Under the pieces are notes generated by a model that made no database searches, had not been told where the DNA came from, and saw only the letters and a list, made by a program, of their open reading frames with translations. From the NCBI GenBank assembly GCA_018873225.1, contig JAEILZ010000001.1, forward strand, positions 7,006,001 through 7,070,000: 64,000 bases of DNA, read 5' to 3'. The translations under genes and the position numbers were made by a program. The stretch comes from [Phialemoniopsis] sp. UDSM-2020. Lineage: Eukaryota; Ascomycota; Sordariomycetes; Thyridiales; Thyridiaceae. Every line of letters begins with the position of its first letter. Positions within the stretch are counted from its first letter, which is position 1. This document shows positions 22,901-34,303 of this stretch, piece by piece.

Positions 22901-25131
22901 ATCGATGCCAAGCAGGGCATCTGCCTGGCCCTCAAGGAGCTCATCTCGTCGGCGAGCCCCGAGGCGCTCGAGGACCACGAAAAGACCCTCATCTCTGTCG
23001 TGCGCACTGCCCTCATCGACTCGGACCCGGACGTCCGGGAGGCGGCCGCCGAGGCCTTCGACTCGTTGCAGCAGATCCTGGGCAAACGCGCCGTCGACCA
23101 GGTCCTGCCTTACCTGCTCAGCCTGTTGCGGTCCGACCAGGACGCCGACAACGCCCTGTCCGCCCTGCTGACGCTCCTGACCGAGACGACGCGGTCCAAC
23201 ATCATCCTTCCCAACCTCATCCCCACCCTCATCGCCCCGCCCATCTCGTCCTTCAACGCCAAGGCGCTCGCCTCGCTATCCCGAGTGGCCGGCCCCGCTA
23301 TGAACCGCCGCCTGCCCAACATCATCAACTCGCTCATGGACAACATTGTCAACTGCAAGGACCCAGAGCTGCGCGAGGAGCTCGACGCCTCGTTCGACAC
23401 CGTCATCTTCTCCATCGACGAGTACGACGGCCTCAACACGGTCATGAGCGTCATGCTCCAGCTCATCAAACACGAGGACCACCGCAAGCGGGCGTCCACC
23501 GCCCACCACTTCTCGCGCTTCTTCGCCTCGGCGGATGTCGACTATTCGCGCTACAACCAAGACATCATCCGCGCCATGCTCATCTCCTTCGACGACCGCG
23601 ACCCCAGCGTCGTCAAGTCGGCCTGGAGCGCGCTGAGCGAGTTCACCAAGAAGCTGAGGAAGGAGGAGATGGAGGCGCTCGTGCCCTCCACCCGGCAGAC
23701 TCTGCTGCAGGTCGGCGTCGCCGGCGCCAACCTGCCCGGATTCGAGCTGCCCAAGGGCATCAACGCCGTCCTGCCCATCTTCCTGCAAGGCCTCATGAAC
23801 GGCACGCCCGACCAGAGGGTGCAGGCCGCACTGGCCATCTCGGACATTGTCGATCGGACGAGCGAGGCCTCGCTCAAGCCGTTTGTCACACAGATCACGG
23901 GTCCGCTGATCCGTGTGGTCTCGGAGCGGTCGACGGACGTCAAGTCGGCCATCCTGCTGACGCTCAACAACCTTCTGGAGAAAATGCCGACGGCGCTCAA
24001 GCCCTTCTTGCCGCAGCTGCAGCGCACGTTTGCCAAGTCGCTCGCCGACACCTCGAGCGACCTCTTGCGGTCACGGGCCGCCAAGGCCCTGGGCACTCTG
24101 ATCAAGTTCACGCCCCGTGTCGACCCCCTGATCGCTGAGCTCGTCACCGGCTCCAAGACGTCCGACCCGGGCGTCAAGACCGCCATGCTCAAGGCGCTCT
24201 TCGAGGTGATCAGCAAGGCGGGCGCAAACATGGGCGACTCGTCGCGGGCGGCCGTTTTGGGCCTGATCGACATGGAGACAGACGAGCGGGACGATGCCAT
24301 GACCATCACCAATGCCAAGCTCCTAGGCGCGCTCGTCAAGAACGTACCCGAGGAGGCCGCCCTGTCGCTGTTGAAGCACCGGATAATGACGACAAACTTT
24401 AGCAACTCTTCGGTGCTGGGACTCAACGCCGTGCTCCTAGAGTCGCCAGACGTCCTTCTGGGCAGTGCTCTGGCCGAGGACCTTCCGCCTCTCCTCTGCC
24501 AGGGCATGACAAACAAGATGGTATGTATTGTGAATCTACGTTGCTAAGTGCCATGCTAATATGTTCGGTGTAGCCCTTCATTGCCGACAACTTCATCCTC
24601 GCTGCCGGCAAGTACTTGCTGTCGGAGCACCCCAAGTCGTACGAGGATACCAAGGAGATATTTGAGACGCTGGCCAACATCATCCCGCCCGGCGGACCGA
24701 CAGACTCGCGCCGCCTGGCCCTTGTCCTCGTCCGGACCATCTCGCGTGTTCACTCGGACATGACGCGGCCGCACATTGCCATCCTGGCGCCGGCCATCTT
24801 TGCGTCTGTACGAGACGTGGTCATCCCGGTCAAGCTGAGCGCCGAGGCAGCCTTTGTGTCTCTGTTCTCGGTTGCCGACGAGGAGAGCAAGGTCTTTGAC
24901 AAGTTTATAAGCGGCCCGGGCGCGGAGCTGTCCCCTACGGTCAAGCGGAGCATGAGTGACTACTTTAAGCGCGTGGCCCTGCGACTGGGCGCACAGGTGC
25001 GGGAGAGGAGGGAGGCCGAAGGCGGCGCAGGCGGCCTGGGGCTCGCGGGAGACGAGGTCGATGACGAAAAGGAGATCTGGAGCGTGGGCAAGGTGGACGT
25101 GGGAGGAGACATCTTCAGCAGCACTGCGTAA
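16972..25131 (+). CDS. GCN1: GCN1, HEAT-repeat activator of the eIF2-alpha kinase GCN2
   Basis: Exons 16972-17107, 17172-24520 and 24574-25131 give 2680 residues; yeast Gcn1 is 2672. Almost the whole protein is HEAT-type helical repeats. The central part, around residues 1300-1650, is the EF3-like region and contains the conserved block AAYGLAGLVLGRGI near residue 1382. The RWD-binding domain that contacts the Gcn2 N-terminus follows (about 2000-2400). Gcn1 sits on stalled or colliding ribosomes with Gcn20 and relays uncharged-tRNA signals to Gcn2, so that eIF2 alpha is phosphorylated under amino-acid starvation. The start at 16972 was chosen because MTDVVVNG joins in frame to VIDPPSLTSL through a normal 64-nt intron. 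The 7.3-kb second exon is uninterrupted. An upstream ATG frame overlaps this start codon. Confidence 0.97.
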
Positions 25132-25617
25132 GGGGTAAAGGTGAAGAGAGTGCATCACTACAAAGCTACATGGCTGAGCTACCACGGTGAGAGATAGACA
25201 CTATGTTAGACGGTATGACAAAAGTTTACAAGGCGAATCACAAATGCAGAAACGGAGTAATATGTTCACTTGGGGCACATTGCCACATTGTATGCAAGCA
25301 CTGGCATCAAGTGCATGTGTAGGAGAAGATGAGCGCCCCATTTGCGGCTGCTAGGTACTTTGCGAAATGTACACGAGAGTCACGTGTGAGGCCAGGGTGA
25401 TGTGGGCCACCCTGCGGAGCGAGTCAAATTTTTTCTCTTTTGGCGTGTTGCCCTCGCTAGGTCAGGTGACCTCTCACGGTAGCCCCAATCGAGCCCACAC
25501 AATCTGGCGAAATCTCTCACTTGGGTTGCCCTGATTTTAGGACCCCCTCAATCTTGAAATTTCCACCACCTCATCGACAAAAATCGCCAACGACCATCAC
25601 GATACAACACAGTCAAG
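25132..25617. promoter_or_regulatory. GCN1 3' end and eL19 promoter
   Basis: 486 bases without a gene. The proximal leader (about 25540-25617) has CACC/ATC-rich short motifs and no upstream ATG before the eL19 start. Confidence 0.4.
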
Positions 25618-26626
25618 ATGTGAGTGTCTGCACATCCCTATGCGTCAGGAGAGGGAATATCGAGGCTGCCAACGCTTTTCTTGAATGTTTGCCGGCACTC
25701 GAGGGTGCGGAATCGATGACGATGACATGGACTTCACATCCCTCCGTGGCCGGCAAACAGCCAAAGGGCATCTATCTGGCGCTCCGAACTCATCCAGCGC
25801 CGCGGGGAGCATCTCGTGTCGTTTTCTCCGGATTGATTTGCTGACCGGGAACGTGTTGATAGGGTCAACCTGCGAACTCAGAAGCGCCTGGCATCCTCGG
25901 TGCTGGGCGTCGGCAAGAACAAGATCTGGCTCGACCCCAATGAGGTCAGCGAGATCTCCAACGCCAACTCGCGTCAGACGATCCGCAAGCTCGTCTCCGA
26001 TGGCCTCATCATCAAGAAGCCCACCGTTATGCACTCGAGGTCCCGTGCCCGCGAGCTGAACCTTGCCCGACGAATTGGCCGACACCGTGGTTTCGGTAAG
26101 CGGAAGGGTACCGCCGACGCTCGTATGCCTGAGTATGTACACCCCTGGAAGCCGAGTCGAAAGCAGCACTCGAGCTGTGGAGGCTCGGACAAGTGAGGAA
26201 GGAATGATGGGGCTGACACGTCTGGAATTACAGGCAGGTTCTCTGGATGCGCCGTCAGCGCGTCCTCCGCCGTCTCCTCGTCAAGTACCGTGCCAGCGGC
26301 AAGATCGACAAGCACCTGTACCACGAGCTCTACCACCTCGCCAAGGGTAACACCTTCAAGCACAAGCGCGCCCTCGTCGAGCACGTACGTTTTATCTCGC
26401 TTTTCTCCACTCTCCAACAACAGTCAAGAAAAAGAAGATCTCTTGCTAACGTTCATTCTTTCCCCTTCTATAGATCCACCGTGCCAAGGCCGAGAAGCAG
26501 CGTGAGAGAATCCTCAAGGAGGAGATGGACGCCAAGCGTGCCAAGACCAAGGCTGCCCGTGAGCGCAAGGTCGAGAGGCAGACTGCCAAGCGGCAAGCTC
26601 TGATGGGTGACGAGGAGGAGAACTAA
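25618..26626 (+). CDS. RPL19: 60S ribosomal protein eL19
   Basis: Exons 25618-25619, 25863-26132, 26234-26384 and 26474-26626 give 191 residues (yeast 189). The first intron (243 nt) cuts the start codon itself: AT sits in exon 1 and G is the first base of exon 2, giving [16 protein letters not shown]. All conserved eL19 blocks are present: [58 protein letters not shown] and the long basic C-terminal helix. This is a structural protein of the large subunit that forms an intersubunit bridge. An intron right at the start codon is also found in yeast RPL19A/B, so the position looks ancient. The C-terminus ends in DEEEN. Confidence 0.97.
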
Positions 26627-28169
26627 GCGGGAAGGGTAGACGTCAACTTGCGAGTTACTGAATGAAGACGGAAAGGCGGCCTGCATTCGGAGTAATCGGT
26701 TGGGTCCTCTCTACTTATCGACATCCGAACCCATCTGGTTTTTTTTCCTTGAGGCACATATGATGGGCTTTTGCATGTATCGTGGCATTGAAAAATGAAA
26801 TCAATGATTTTACAAAGGCAAAAAAGGGGACAGCATGGAAATGAAACATAATCTCACCGTTTGCTTGCTCGCGTGCCATTGTTGAACCGGACCGCGGGTC
26901 CCAAGGCAGACCATGCCTCTGTACATGCAAGGCCTTGTTGACCTGTGATCCTAGCTACAGGATTGTCCGATCATGGCCCACAGACAAGCCCTGCGGCATC
27001 AGTCACGATTTTGCATGGCGGTGGAGAGCAGCTTGTGCAGAGGACGAGCAAGGCGACAATTACACCTTGAAAGGAGCAGAAGGACAACGTGTAATGCGCA
27101 GCCAATGGAATGATATACTCTTGCGTGGTGATTTGATGCTCCATTTCAGCAGAGAGAAGGAAGTTCCTCCCGACTCCTTGGCCAGGACCTGTATGTATGG
27201 AGGCGCGATCCTCCGCGCGGCACGGAACGGTCAATACGCCTGGCTCGAATGAGCCAATCTGGCTGACATGGATCTTTTTCGTCTTTTCTCTTTTTTGGTC
27301 TGCTAACTAGGTACTTCGCACATAGGAATGGAGAGCCCTACGAGGAGGTATGCTGTGGCCCAAGCCGTGGCACTTGCCTTGGCGGGCTCCAGATTCCCAA
27401 GACTTCTCTCGTAATGGAAACCCAAAAAATCCATCGACCATCGACGTATTGGGTCAGAAAGCTTCAAATTGTCCTTGGTATTGTGGTGATGTGGTGCCAG
27501 GACATGTCAACATGCTCCCAAGACGATACAAGACCGACTGGAATACCGATGTGCTACGAAGCGGGCTCATCACCCCCAATATAGTTGATTGGGGAAAAAA
27601 GGAGGGAAAAAAGAGGTGAAAAGGCAGCTCGCATCGGGATTTTTTTTGTATTGGCTCACTGTGGTGCTGGGGCGCGTGCGTTGCCCTGTGCGGGCGGCAG
27701 TCATCCGATAAGCGATAACAAGTACCTAAAAAGCGTGAAGCTCTTCAATGGAGCTACATGTACCAATGGATCAGTGGCCGTTAGCGGCCTGTAGCGTAGG
27801 CCGAACTTGAAAAACAACCTGGAACGGGGGAAGAGTGCACTAATGGACGGCCCAACCCCACTGTAGGAGCCCGTCTGAAAACCCATTGACGCTGGCCGAG
27901 GACTGAAATGCGGGGACAAAATGGAGTTGACATCCCGTCATGCTCGCCCGTCGACGCCCGTGCATGATCCAATGACCTCGACCACCTCCGCACCACCAGA
28001 TCCGATCCTCCGGCTCTCTGAATCTGGATCCTGAATCATCCTGAGCACCAAGAAAGCTGCTTTTGGGATCGTAGGCAGTACTGTGTATGTTGGCGCCCCC
28101 ACGACAGACAGACTCGACCTCGACTTGAGAGCTAACACATGACGCCACCTCGATCCAGCTACTTTCACG
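26627..28169. other. Intergenic, no gene seen
   Basis: 1.5 kb between eL19 and SHMT. The frame at 26935-27252 (105 codons) has no recognisable content. A G/A-rich patch lies at 27588-27620. The last ~150 bases are the SHMT leader, which contains an upstream ATG at 28138 in another frame. Confidence 0.45.
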
Positions 28170-29997
28170 ATGTCGATCCCCGTCCTGCGCGGCACTGCGC
28201 GTGCCCTTCGAGTAACACCGAGGAGCTCGACCGTCCAGCAATGCCTGCGACGCAATTATGTCTCCTCAACGGCGACCGAGAGCCAGCAAAGGGTGGGTAG
28301 TCGGAGATCCGGGCAATTGGTCGTCACAAGTTAGCTGACGATACGTGCGATATAGCTTCTTGCCGCACACCTCCAGCAAGCCGACCCCGTTATGTACGAC
28401 ATCATCGAAAAGGTTCGTGGAGCCTGCCACTTCCCTCGTGGTGCTTTTGAGGAGTGGGCTAACCGGCGGGGTGCACACGTATAGGAGAAGCAAAGGCAGA
28501 AGCAGTTCATCAACCTCATTCCCTCGGAGAACTTTACCTCACAAGCTGTCCTGGATGCGCTAGGCAGTCCCATGCAAAGTAGGTTCCGCTTCCCAGGTGT
28601 GCAGCACGGGTACTAACGCGGGTGGCCGTCACAGACAAGTACTCGGAAGGATATCCCGGGGCCAGATACTACGGCGGTAATGAGTTCATTGACCACTCCG
28701 AGAGGCTGTGCCAACAACGCGCCCTTGAGACGTTTGGTCTCGACGAGAAGCAATGGGGTGTCAATGTCCAAGGTATGAGCTCTCGTACCGAATCCTCGCA
28801 GCCGTCGAATCCTTGGGAATGCTAACATGAATCCCGACTCCAGCTTTGTCGGGCGCCCCGGCGAACCTGTACGTCTACTCTGCCCTGATGGATGTACACG
28901 ACCGCCTCATGGGCCTCGATCTCCCCCACGGTGGCCACTTATCGCACGGCTACCAGACGCCCACCAAGAAGATCTCGTTCATCTCCAAGTACTTTGAGAC
29001 GCTCCCGTACCGGCTCGACGAGTCGACGGGCACCATCGACTATGACGCCCTCGAGAAGCTGGCCGTCCTGTACCGCCCCAAGATCATTGTCGCTGGTGCG
29101 AGCGCGTACAGCCGTGTCATCGACTATCAGCGCATGCGCGAGATCTGCGACAAGGTCAACGCCTACCTCCTGTCTGACATGGCCCACATCTCGGGCCTCG
29201 TCGCTGCCAAGGTCATGCCCAGCCCCTTTGCCTACTCCGACATCGTCACCACCACCTCGCACAAGTCTCTCCGCGGCCCTCGAGGCTCCATGATCTTCTT
29301 CCGCCGGGGCGTCCGCCGCGTCAACCCCAAGACCAAGGCCGAGGAGATGTACAACCTCGAGAACCCCATCAACACCTCCGTCTTCCCGGGACACCAGGGC
29401 GGGCCCCACAACCACACCATCGCAGCCCTCTCCGTGGCGCTCAAGCAGGCCCAGACTCCCGAGTTCCGCGAGTACCAGATGCAGGTGCTCTCCAATGCCA
29501 AGGCCCTCGCCAAGCGCCTCAGCGAGGAGAAGGGCAAGGGCGGTCTCGGCTACAAGCTCGTCTCGGGCGGCACCGACAACCACCTCATGCTCGTGGACCT
29601 GAAGCCCCAGGGCATCGACGGCGGCCGTGTCGAGCGCGTCCTCGAGCTCGTCGGCGTCGCCGCCAACAAGAACACGGTCCCTGGTGACCGCTCCGCCCTC
29701 TCCCCTGGTGGTCTGCGCATGGGCACCCCGGCCATGACCACGCGCGGCTTCAACGAGGAAGACTTTTCGCGCGTCGGCGACATTGTCGACCGCGCCGTCT
29801 CCATCGCCGTGCGCGTCGACAAGGCGGCTCGCAAGGCGGCCGAGGAGAAGGGCGAGAAGAGCCCCGGTAAGCTCAAGCTCTTCCTGGAGTACCTCGGCTC
29901 CGGCGAGACCGACCCGGAGATTGTGCAGCTGAGGGCCGAGGTGGCCGACTGGGTGAGCACGTACCCCTTGCCGTGGGATGGTGGAGGCCAGTCTTGA
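28170..29997 (+). CDS. SHM1: Serine hydroxymethyltransferase, mitochondrial type
   Basis: Exons 28170-28292, 28356-28412, 28485-28578, 28635-28772 and 28844-29997 give 521 residues. The first ~45 residues are rich in Arg/Ser with no acidic residues until TES ([15 protein letters not shown]), fitting a mitochondrial targeting peptide. Family landmarks: [56 protein letters not shown], and the PLP-binding lysine in [13 protein letters not shown] (Lys278). The enzyme converts serine and tetrahydrofolate to glycine and 5,10-methylene-THF, feeding one-carbon and glycine metabolism. Five exons with short introns make it the most intron-dense gene on this side. An ATG at 28138 starts a frame that overlaps this start; its use depends on where transcription begins. 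Confidence 0.96.
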
Positions 29998-32890
29998 GGG
30001 GCGATGTGGTTTGGCATGAGAGGTGGGCAGTATAGGCGATTGATAGATGAGAGGTGGAGGATATGTGGGTGACCAGGCTTTGGCCTGCAGTACACCCGGG
30101 GACTTGGGAACATGGCGGCCGTCTGGTTCTTCGCTCTACTGTTGTATATGTTCATCACCATTGCAGGTCGCTAGGGGCGGGATACGTAGTCTTCAACATG
30201 TACTGGCCGTTTCGCCTCGTCAAAGTAACGTAGCTGGTGATGTTGCCGCCCCTCGTTGTGTAATGCCTTGCGTGAAATGCCCAAGTTACGCAGTGGCCCA
30301 GTCGTCTATTCTGCTGGACCATATCAGCAAACATGAGGGTCTTATAGTAGTTCATCTATGTCGTTGGAATGTGTTCAAGAAACATGTCCGGGGGCGTATC
30401 CACGTCCTCCGAGTCCTTGGCGTGGACTTGGACTCTCAAGTCCACGGTATCAAGAAGTTGATCTCTGTCCTGTGAGGATGGTGCGAATTCAGCATCGGTG
30501 GACTGATATTGGACCTCTGCATCGAGAATGTCCGTGACGATGTCATTGTATTGTGTTCTTCGCATTGGTGCCAGGCCGCCTTATTAACGGAGGTCGGCCC
30601 CAGGAGAGAGACGTTTGCAGAGCCCTGACCATTTGTATACGCACGCGGGGCGAGTCACGTTCCCTTGTCTGGTTCTACTGATCCTACTGACCCTGGTTTG
30701 ATCTCCGGACAGAATCGAGTCCCTCAACTGATTTTCCACAGTAGATAGTCGTAAATACACTAGGTATGTTCAGTTTCTAATGTGGAATGACGCACACATA
30801 CTATATTGTCGACCACCTCGCCCTGAAAGTTAGACCTAGCAAAAGAGTCCGTCAAGCGTGAGGATATTATCAGCCGTCAGTAGTGTAGGGCTTATAGTTA
30901 TTAACCGAAAGCTTACCGCCAGCAACAAGGGCATTTGGCTTAACGGTTAAGTGCCCGTGACTGGAGTCTACGGCTTGCGTCCTATGAAAACCAACTCTAG
31001 GCGTTCGACAAAGTGCAGTCACGGTTGCGTTTTTTTTTTTTTTTGACCGGAGGGACAACAGTTCGAATCAAGTGTGAACCCCCTTTTTGTATTGATATCA
31101 CTTTTTGCGGCTTGTCGTGTTTCTGAAGAAAGTGTTAAGGTGCATCCTGGTTTAGCCCGTAGTCCAAGGGTTCCTATTACAATGTTCGGAAAAGCATGTC
31201 GTCCATTGCCATACGGATAGTGCACGCTATGCACAATCACGCTCCTCTCTAAGGCGAGTTCACGTTGTTCCGAAGAATGCGTTTGATGGTTGAGGAGGTT
31301 CCCCACAACCTTGTTCGACTCTGTGCTCTACCTTTGCTTCGATATCTTTTACCGTGTCTTACTTTCTACGACACGTGCGAAAACCTTTCCAAGACCGGAC
31401 TCAAGGATTCACAGGAACATAAGGTCAATAAGAAGGCCTATTGGGTCTTCTCTTCCGCGCACCCGTCCAGAATTATTATGAAAAGTGCAGATGGGCATGC
31501 GTAGTCGACCATAGATTCCGATTTCAAGTCCCAATTTCCTTAGACGCAAGTAGGTCGAGCCCTTGAGCCCTTGAGCCCGAGTGTATCCAATTTAATTGTC
31601 TCTTTAGTGGAAGCTGGAATCAGAGTTCATCATGAATATCAACACAACATAACACAAAAGTATGGTCGAACTGCTATCGAAAGGTGACTGTGCAGCAAGG
31701 GTGAGAGCCAGTGGACCTGGCTGCAAGGTCTAGTGCGTATAGTTATGGAATGATACCTAATGGAAACGTATACGAGACTGTAAATTTGAAAAGCTGACTC
31801 GCGAGGTGATGCAAAGTGTGATGCTACCTCCTTCAGACTGGATGTTTACAAGCACCACCTAGGCTTAGTAGCTCTGATATATACTAACTGCAGGCCTTTA
31901 AAGGAAGACAACCACTTCACCCATAATACAACAGGATGACACAATGCAAGTCCAGCGTTGTCTATACTGGATGATGAATATACACCAGTGTTCCGAAAAA
32001 AGGACATTACCACCCCGTGTCGGAACGTAGCCCTGAAAATTAAATACAGTAACCAATCAATAGTTCCAGTAGTTGAGATACTAGCTATTGGTAGACAAAC
32101 TTGAAAACGAAGATAACTCTCAAGCCAGGAGCTATATTAGACACAAAAGTCTCACGCTTGGTATGGCTATATCTTGACCGTTGTCTCATCTCCTATGAAT
32201 TCTTCATCAAAGATACTGCAAAACACATAGTAGACACAATATAAAGTTCATGACTCAATCCACCAAACAATCTCAAGCAGCTTTGTGCCTCGACCAGAAA
32301 GGCATAGAGCGTGACGATCCTCACCAGGATCCCTTCATGACCGCACCCGTATAGTCAGCAAGTAAGAGCAGGACGGAAGCGCCGTGTCTATGATGAATCG
32401 GATGGTATGGATACCAGGCTCAAGCTTCGGGTATGGACTCTTCTGAATTGCAACCTTGAAGACTTTACGCTTGTCCGGGCAGTGTACAATATAGCAAGTC
32501 ATAAAGACACCATATAAGAACACAATGGGATCATCATCGGTATGGAAAGAACGTAGGCAATCACAACGGCACGAGAGCTTCGTACATGTGTTTTGGCAAA
32601 TTCTTATTGTTTCTTCCGAGTCCGGCATCGGCTGGGTGCCGCTGCCTCGCATCATCTAGCCAGCCATGCACCTGAAGCAATGCAAAGCCTTTCTTGCCCG
32701 TGATGAAAAATTTTTGGCATCTCCCATTCATCTACCAATCCATGAGTTTTAAAAGACCAATTAACGAGACAAGCATTCCTTTATGCGCCCGCCACCATGG
32801 AACCGGTCAGTCAGAATCCCTTCCGTCATGCAACCTCCTTCCCGTGCTTTCTGCGACACACCTCTCCTCCAGGCTCCTCCCGCTCACCCA
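29998..32890. other. 2.9-kb gene-poor stretch
   Basis: The first ~600 bases are the SHMT 3' side. From about 30800 to 32700 the DNA is AT-rich by eye and stop-rich, with a T run at 31030-31044 and a short direct repeat (GAGCCCTT units) at about 31557-31581. One minus-strand frame of 106 codons, 32335-32655, is unrecognised. No tRNA or repeat element could be confirmed. Confidence 0.4.
32335..32655 (-). other. Unrecognised 106-codon open frame
   Basis: Runs from an ATG pair (MMRGSGTQPMPDSEET) to a stop at 32335. It has several cysteines (TCTKLSCRCDC) and a plausible strand-rich end (GIHTIRFIIDTALPSCSYLL), but no known domain, no supporting neighbours and an AT-rich context. It may be a relic or chance. 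Confidence 0.12.
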
Positions 32891-34303
32891 CTATGCCCTG
32901 GACATGACACCCCAGGCACGGATGATGTTGTCGGTGTAGCCGGCGAACAGGGTCTGGCCATCAGCGGACCAGGCCAGGGAGACACACTCGGGCTCGCGGC
33001 TCTTCTTGCCGACAGCGGGGAACTCGGGCTTGAGCTCATCGACCTTGCTCTTCTTCTCCAGGTCGAAGATGATGATGGAGGAAGCGGTGGCGGCGCACAG
33101 CCAGTACCTGTTGGGGGAGAAGACGAGGGCGTGGATCTCGTCGTTGGCGTTCAGGGAGTAGAGGTGCTTGGACTCGTTGAGATCCCAGAGCATGGTGGTG
33201 CCGTCCTTGCCGCCCGAGGCGCAGAGGGATCCATCGGGGGAGATGGTGACGGTGTTGATGTAGCCGGTGTGGCCAATGTGGTCGGTCTGCAGCTTGCAGG
33301 TGGACAGCTCCCAAACCTAAGTGAACACACAAAGTCAGCCCATCATGTCGACACCCGCTGCTGGTTTCAGAGTGTGAAAAGGGAGACGTCCCACGACATT
33401 GAAATGACGTGGGGAAAAAATCAGTGCACGGTGAATGTTGGTCTCATGGCCTGCCGAAACAGGCTCTGAAGTAGCAAATACTTTTAAAATGGCAAAGCAT
33501 CATGTGGAAGGGAGGTCCAAGAACTGTTCCTCGCAGAGCATAAAACGTACCTTGACCAGCTTGTCCCAGCCAGAGGAGACAATGACGGGGTTCTGGGGGT
33601 TGGGCGAGAAGCGGACGCAGGAAACCCACTCGGTGTGGCCCTTCTCGCTGATGGTGTACTTGCAGTCACCGAGGGTGTTCCACAGCTTGATCGTCCGGTC
33701 GCGGGAGCCCGAGACAATCTGACGGTTGTCGGCGGAGAAGGAGACAGAGAGGACGTCGTTGGTGTGGCCGACAAAGCGGCGGGTGGTGGTGCCGGTGGCA
33801 AGCTCCCAGAGGCGGAGAGTCTTGTCCCACGAGGCCGAGAGGGCGTAGGCGCCGTCGGAGGAGATGACCTGCCCATTGCATTAGCCTTTGAACGTCCAGC
33901 ATGACACCCTCCCCAGAGAAGACGAGAAAGAACGTACACAGTCGGAGACGATGTGAGAGTGACCGTGGAGCGATCGCTTCGGGTAACCGTACTGGGTCTC
34001 GTCGCGGGTCAGGTTCCAGATGATCAGGGTCTTGTCGCGACTGGCGGACAGGAGCATGTTGGGGCTATCTCAACGTCAGCATTTCTGTATCGGATTCGGG
34101 CCATGCAATCGTGCCGTCGAGGAGGTCGTACTTCTCCATGGAGGTAGCCAAGCTAGTGACCCAGCCATTCTATAGTAAATTGTCAGCCGACATGTCTTTC
34201 TCGCCATCATCAATCACTCGCCGATGGCGGGCATAAAAGGAAGCGGCTGGATAAAACTTACGTGGCCCTCGAGGGTGCCCTTGAGAATCAGCTGCTCAGC
34301 CAT
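32891..34303 (-). CDS. cpc-2: RACK1 / CPC-2 WD40 scaffold of the 40S ribosome
   Basis: Exons 34262-34303, 34132-34169, 33938-34064, 33551-33868 and 32891-33316 give 316 residues, the standard length. Seven WD40 blades are readable, from [12 protein letters not shown] to [16 protein letters not shown], with canonical WD ends such as [27 protein letters not shown] and DKLVKVWEL. RACK1 (yeast Asc1, Neurospora CPC-2) sits near the mRNA exit channel of the 40S subunit and links translation to kinase signalling. In Neurospora it is needed for cross-pathway control of amino-acid genes. The four introns are 92, 67, 69 and 234 nt. The long last one (33317-33550) hosts U24 snoRNA, the same arrangement as in yeast ASC1. 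Confidence 0.97.
33421..33503 (-). ncRNA. snR24: Box C/D snoRNA U24 (snR24 homologue) in the RACK1 intron
   Basis: Read on the minus strand: C box ATGATGC at 33503-33497; a block TATTTGCTACTTCAGA at 33480-33465 that is identical, as far as I remember it, to the D' guide plus D' box of yeast snR24; a 5-bp hairpin GCCTG/CAGGC; C' box ATGAGAC at 33447-33441; and D box CTGA at 33424-33421. Yeast snR24 has the same order, including a D'-C' hairpin with a different stem sequence, and is encoded in the ASC1 (RACK1) intron. U24 guides 2'-O-methylation of 25S rRNA. The second guide, before box D, is less like the yeast one. I see no clear terminal stem, so the exact ends may extend several bases. Confidence 0.8.

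Noticed and set aside
23551..24516. 321-codon minus-strand open frame inside GCN1
   Set aside because: Shadow of GCN1; Ser/Arg-rich with no domain.
25620..25862. Possible C/D snoRNA in eL19 intron 1 (ATGAC repeats and a CTGA)
   Set aside because: No proper C box; the distance to CTGA is about 125 nt; no D' or guide pattern.
31050..31090. tRNA-like T-loop (GTTCGAATC)
   Set aside because: No flanking T-stem, D-arm or acceptor stem could be drawn.
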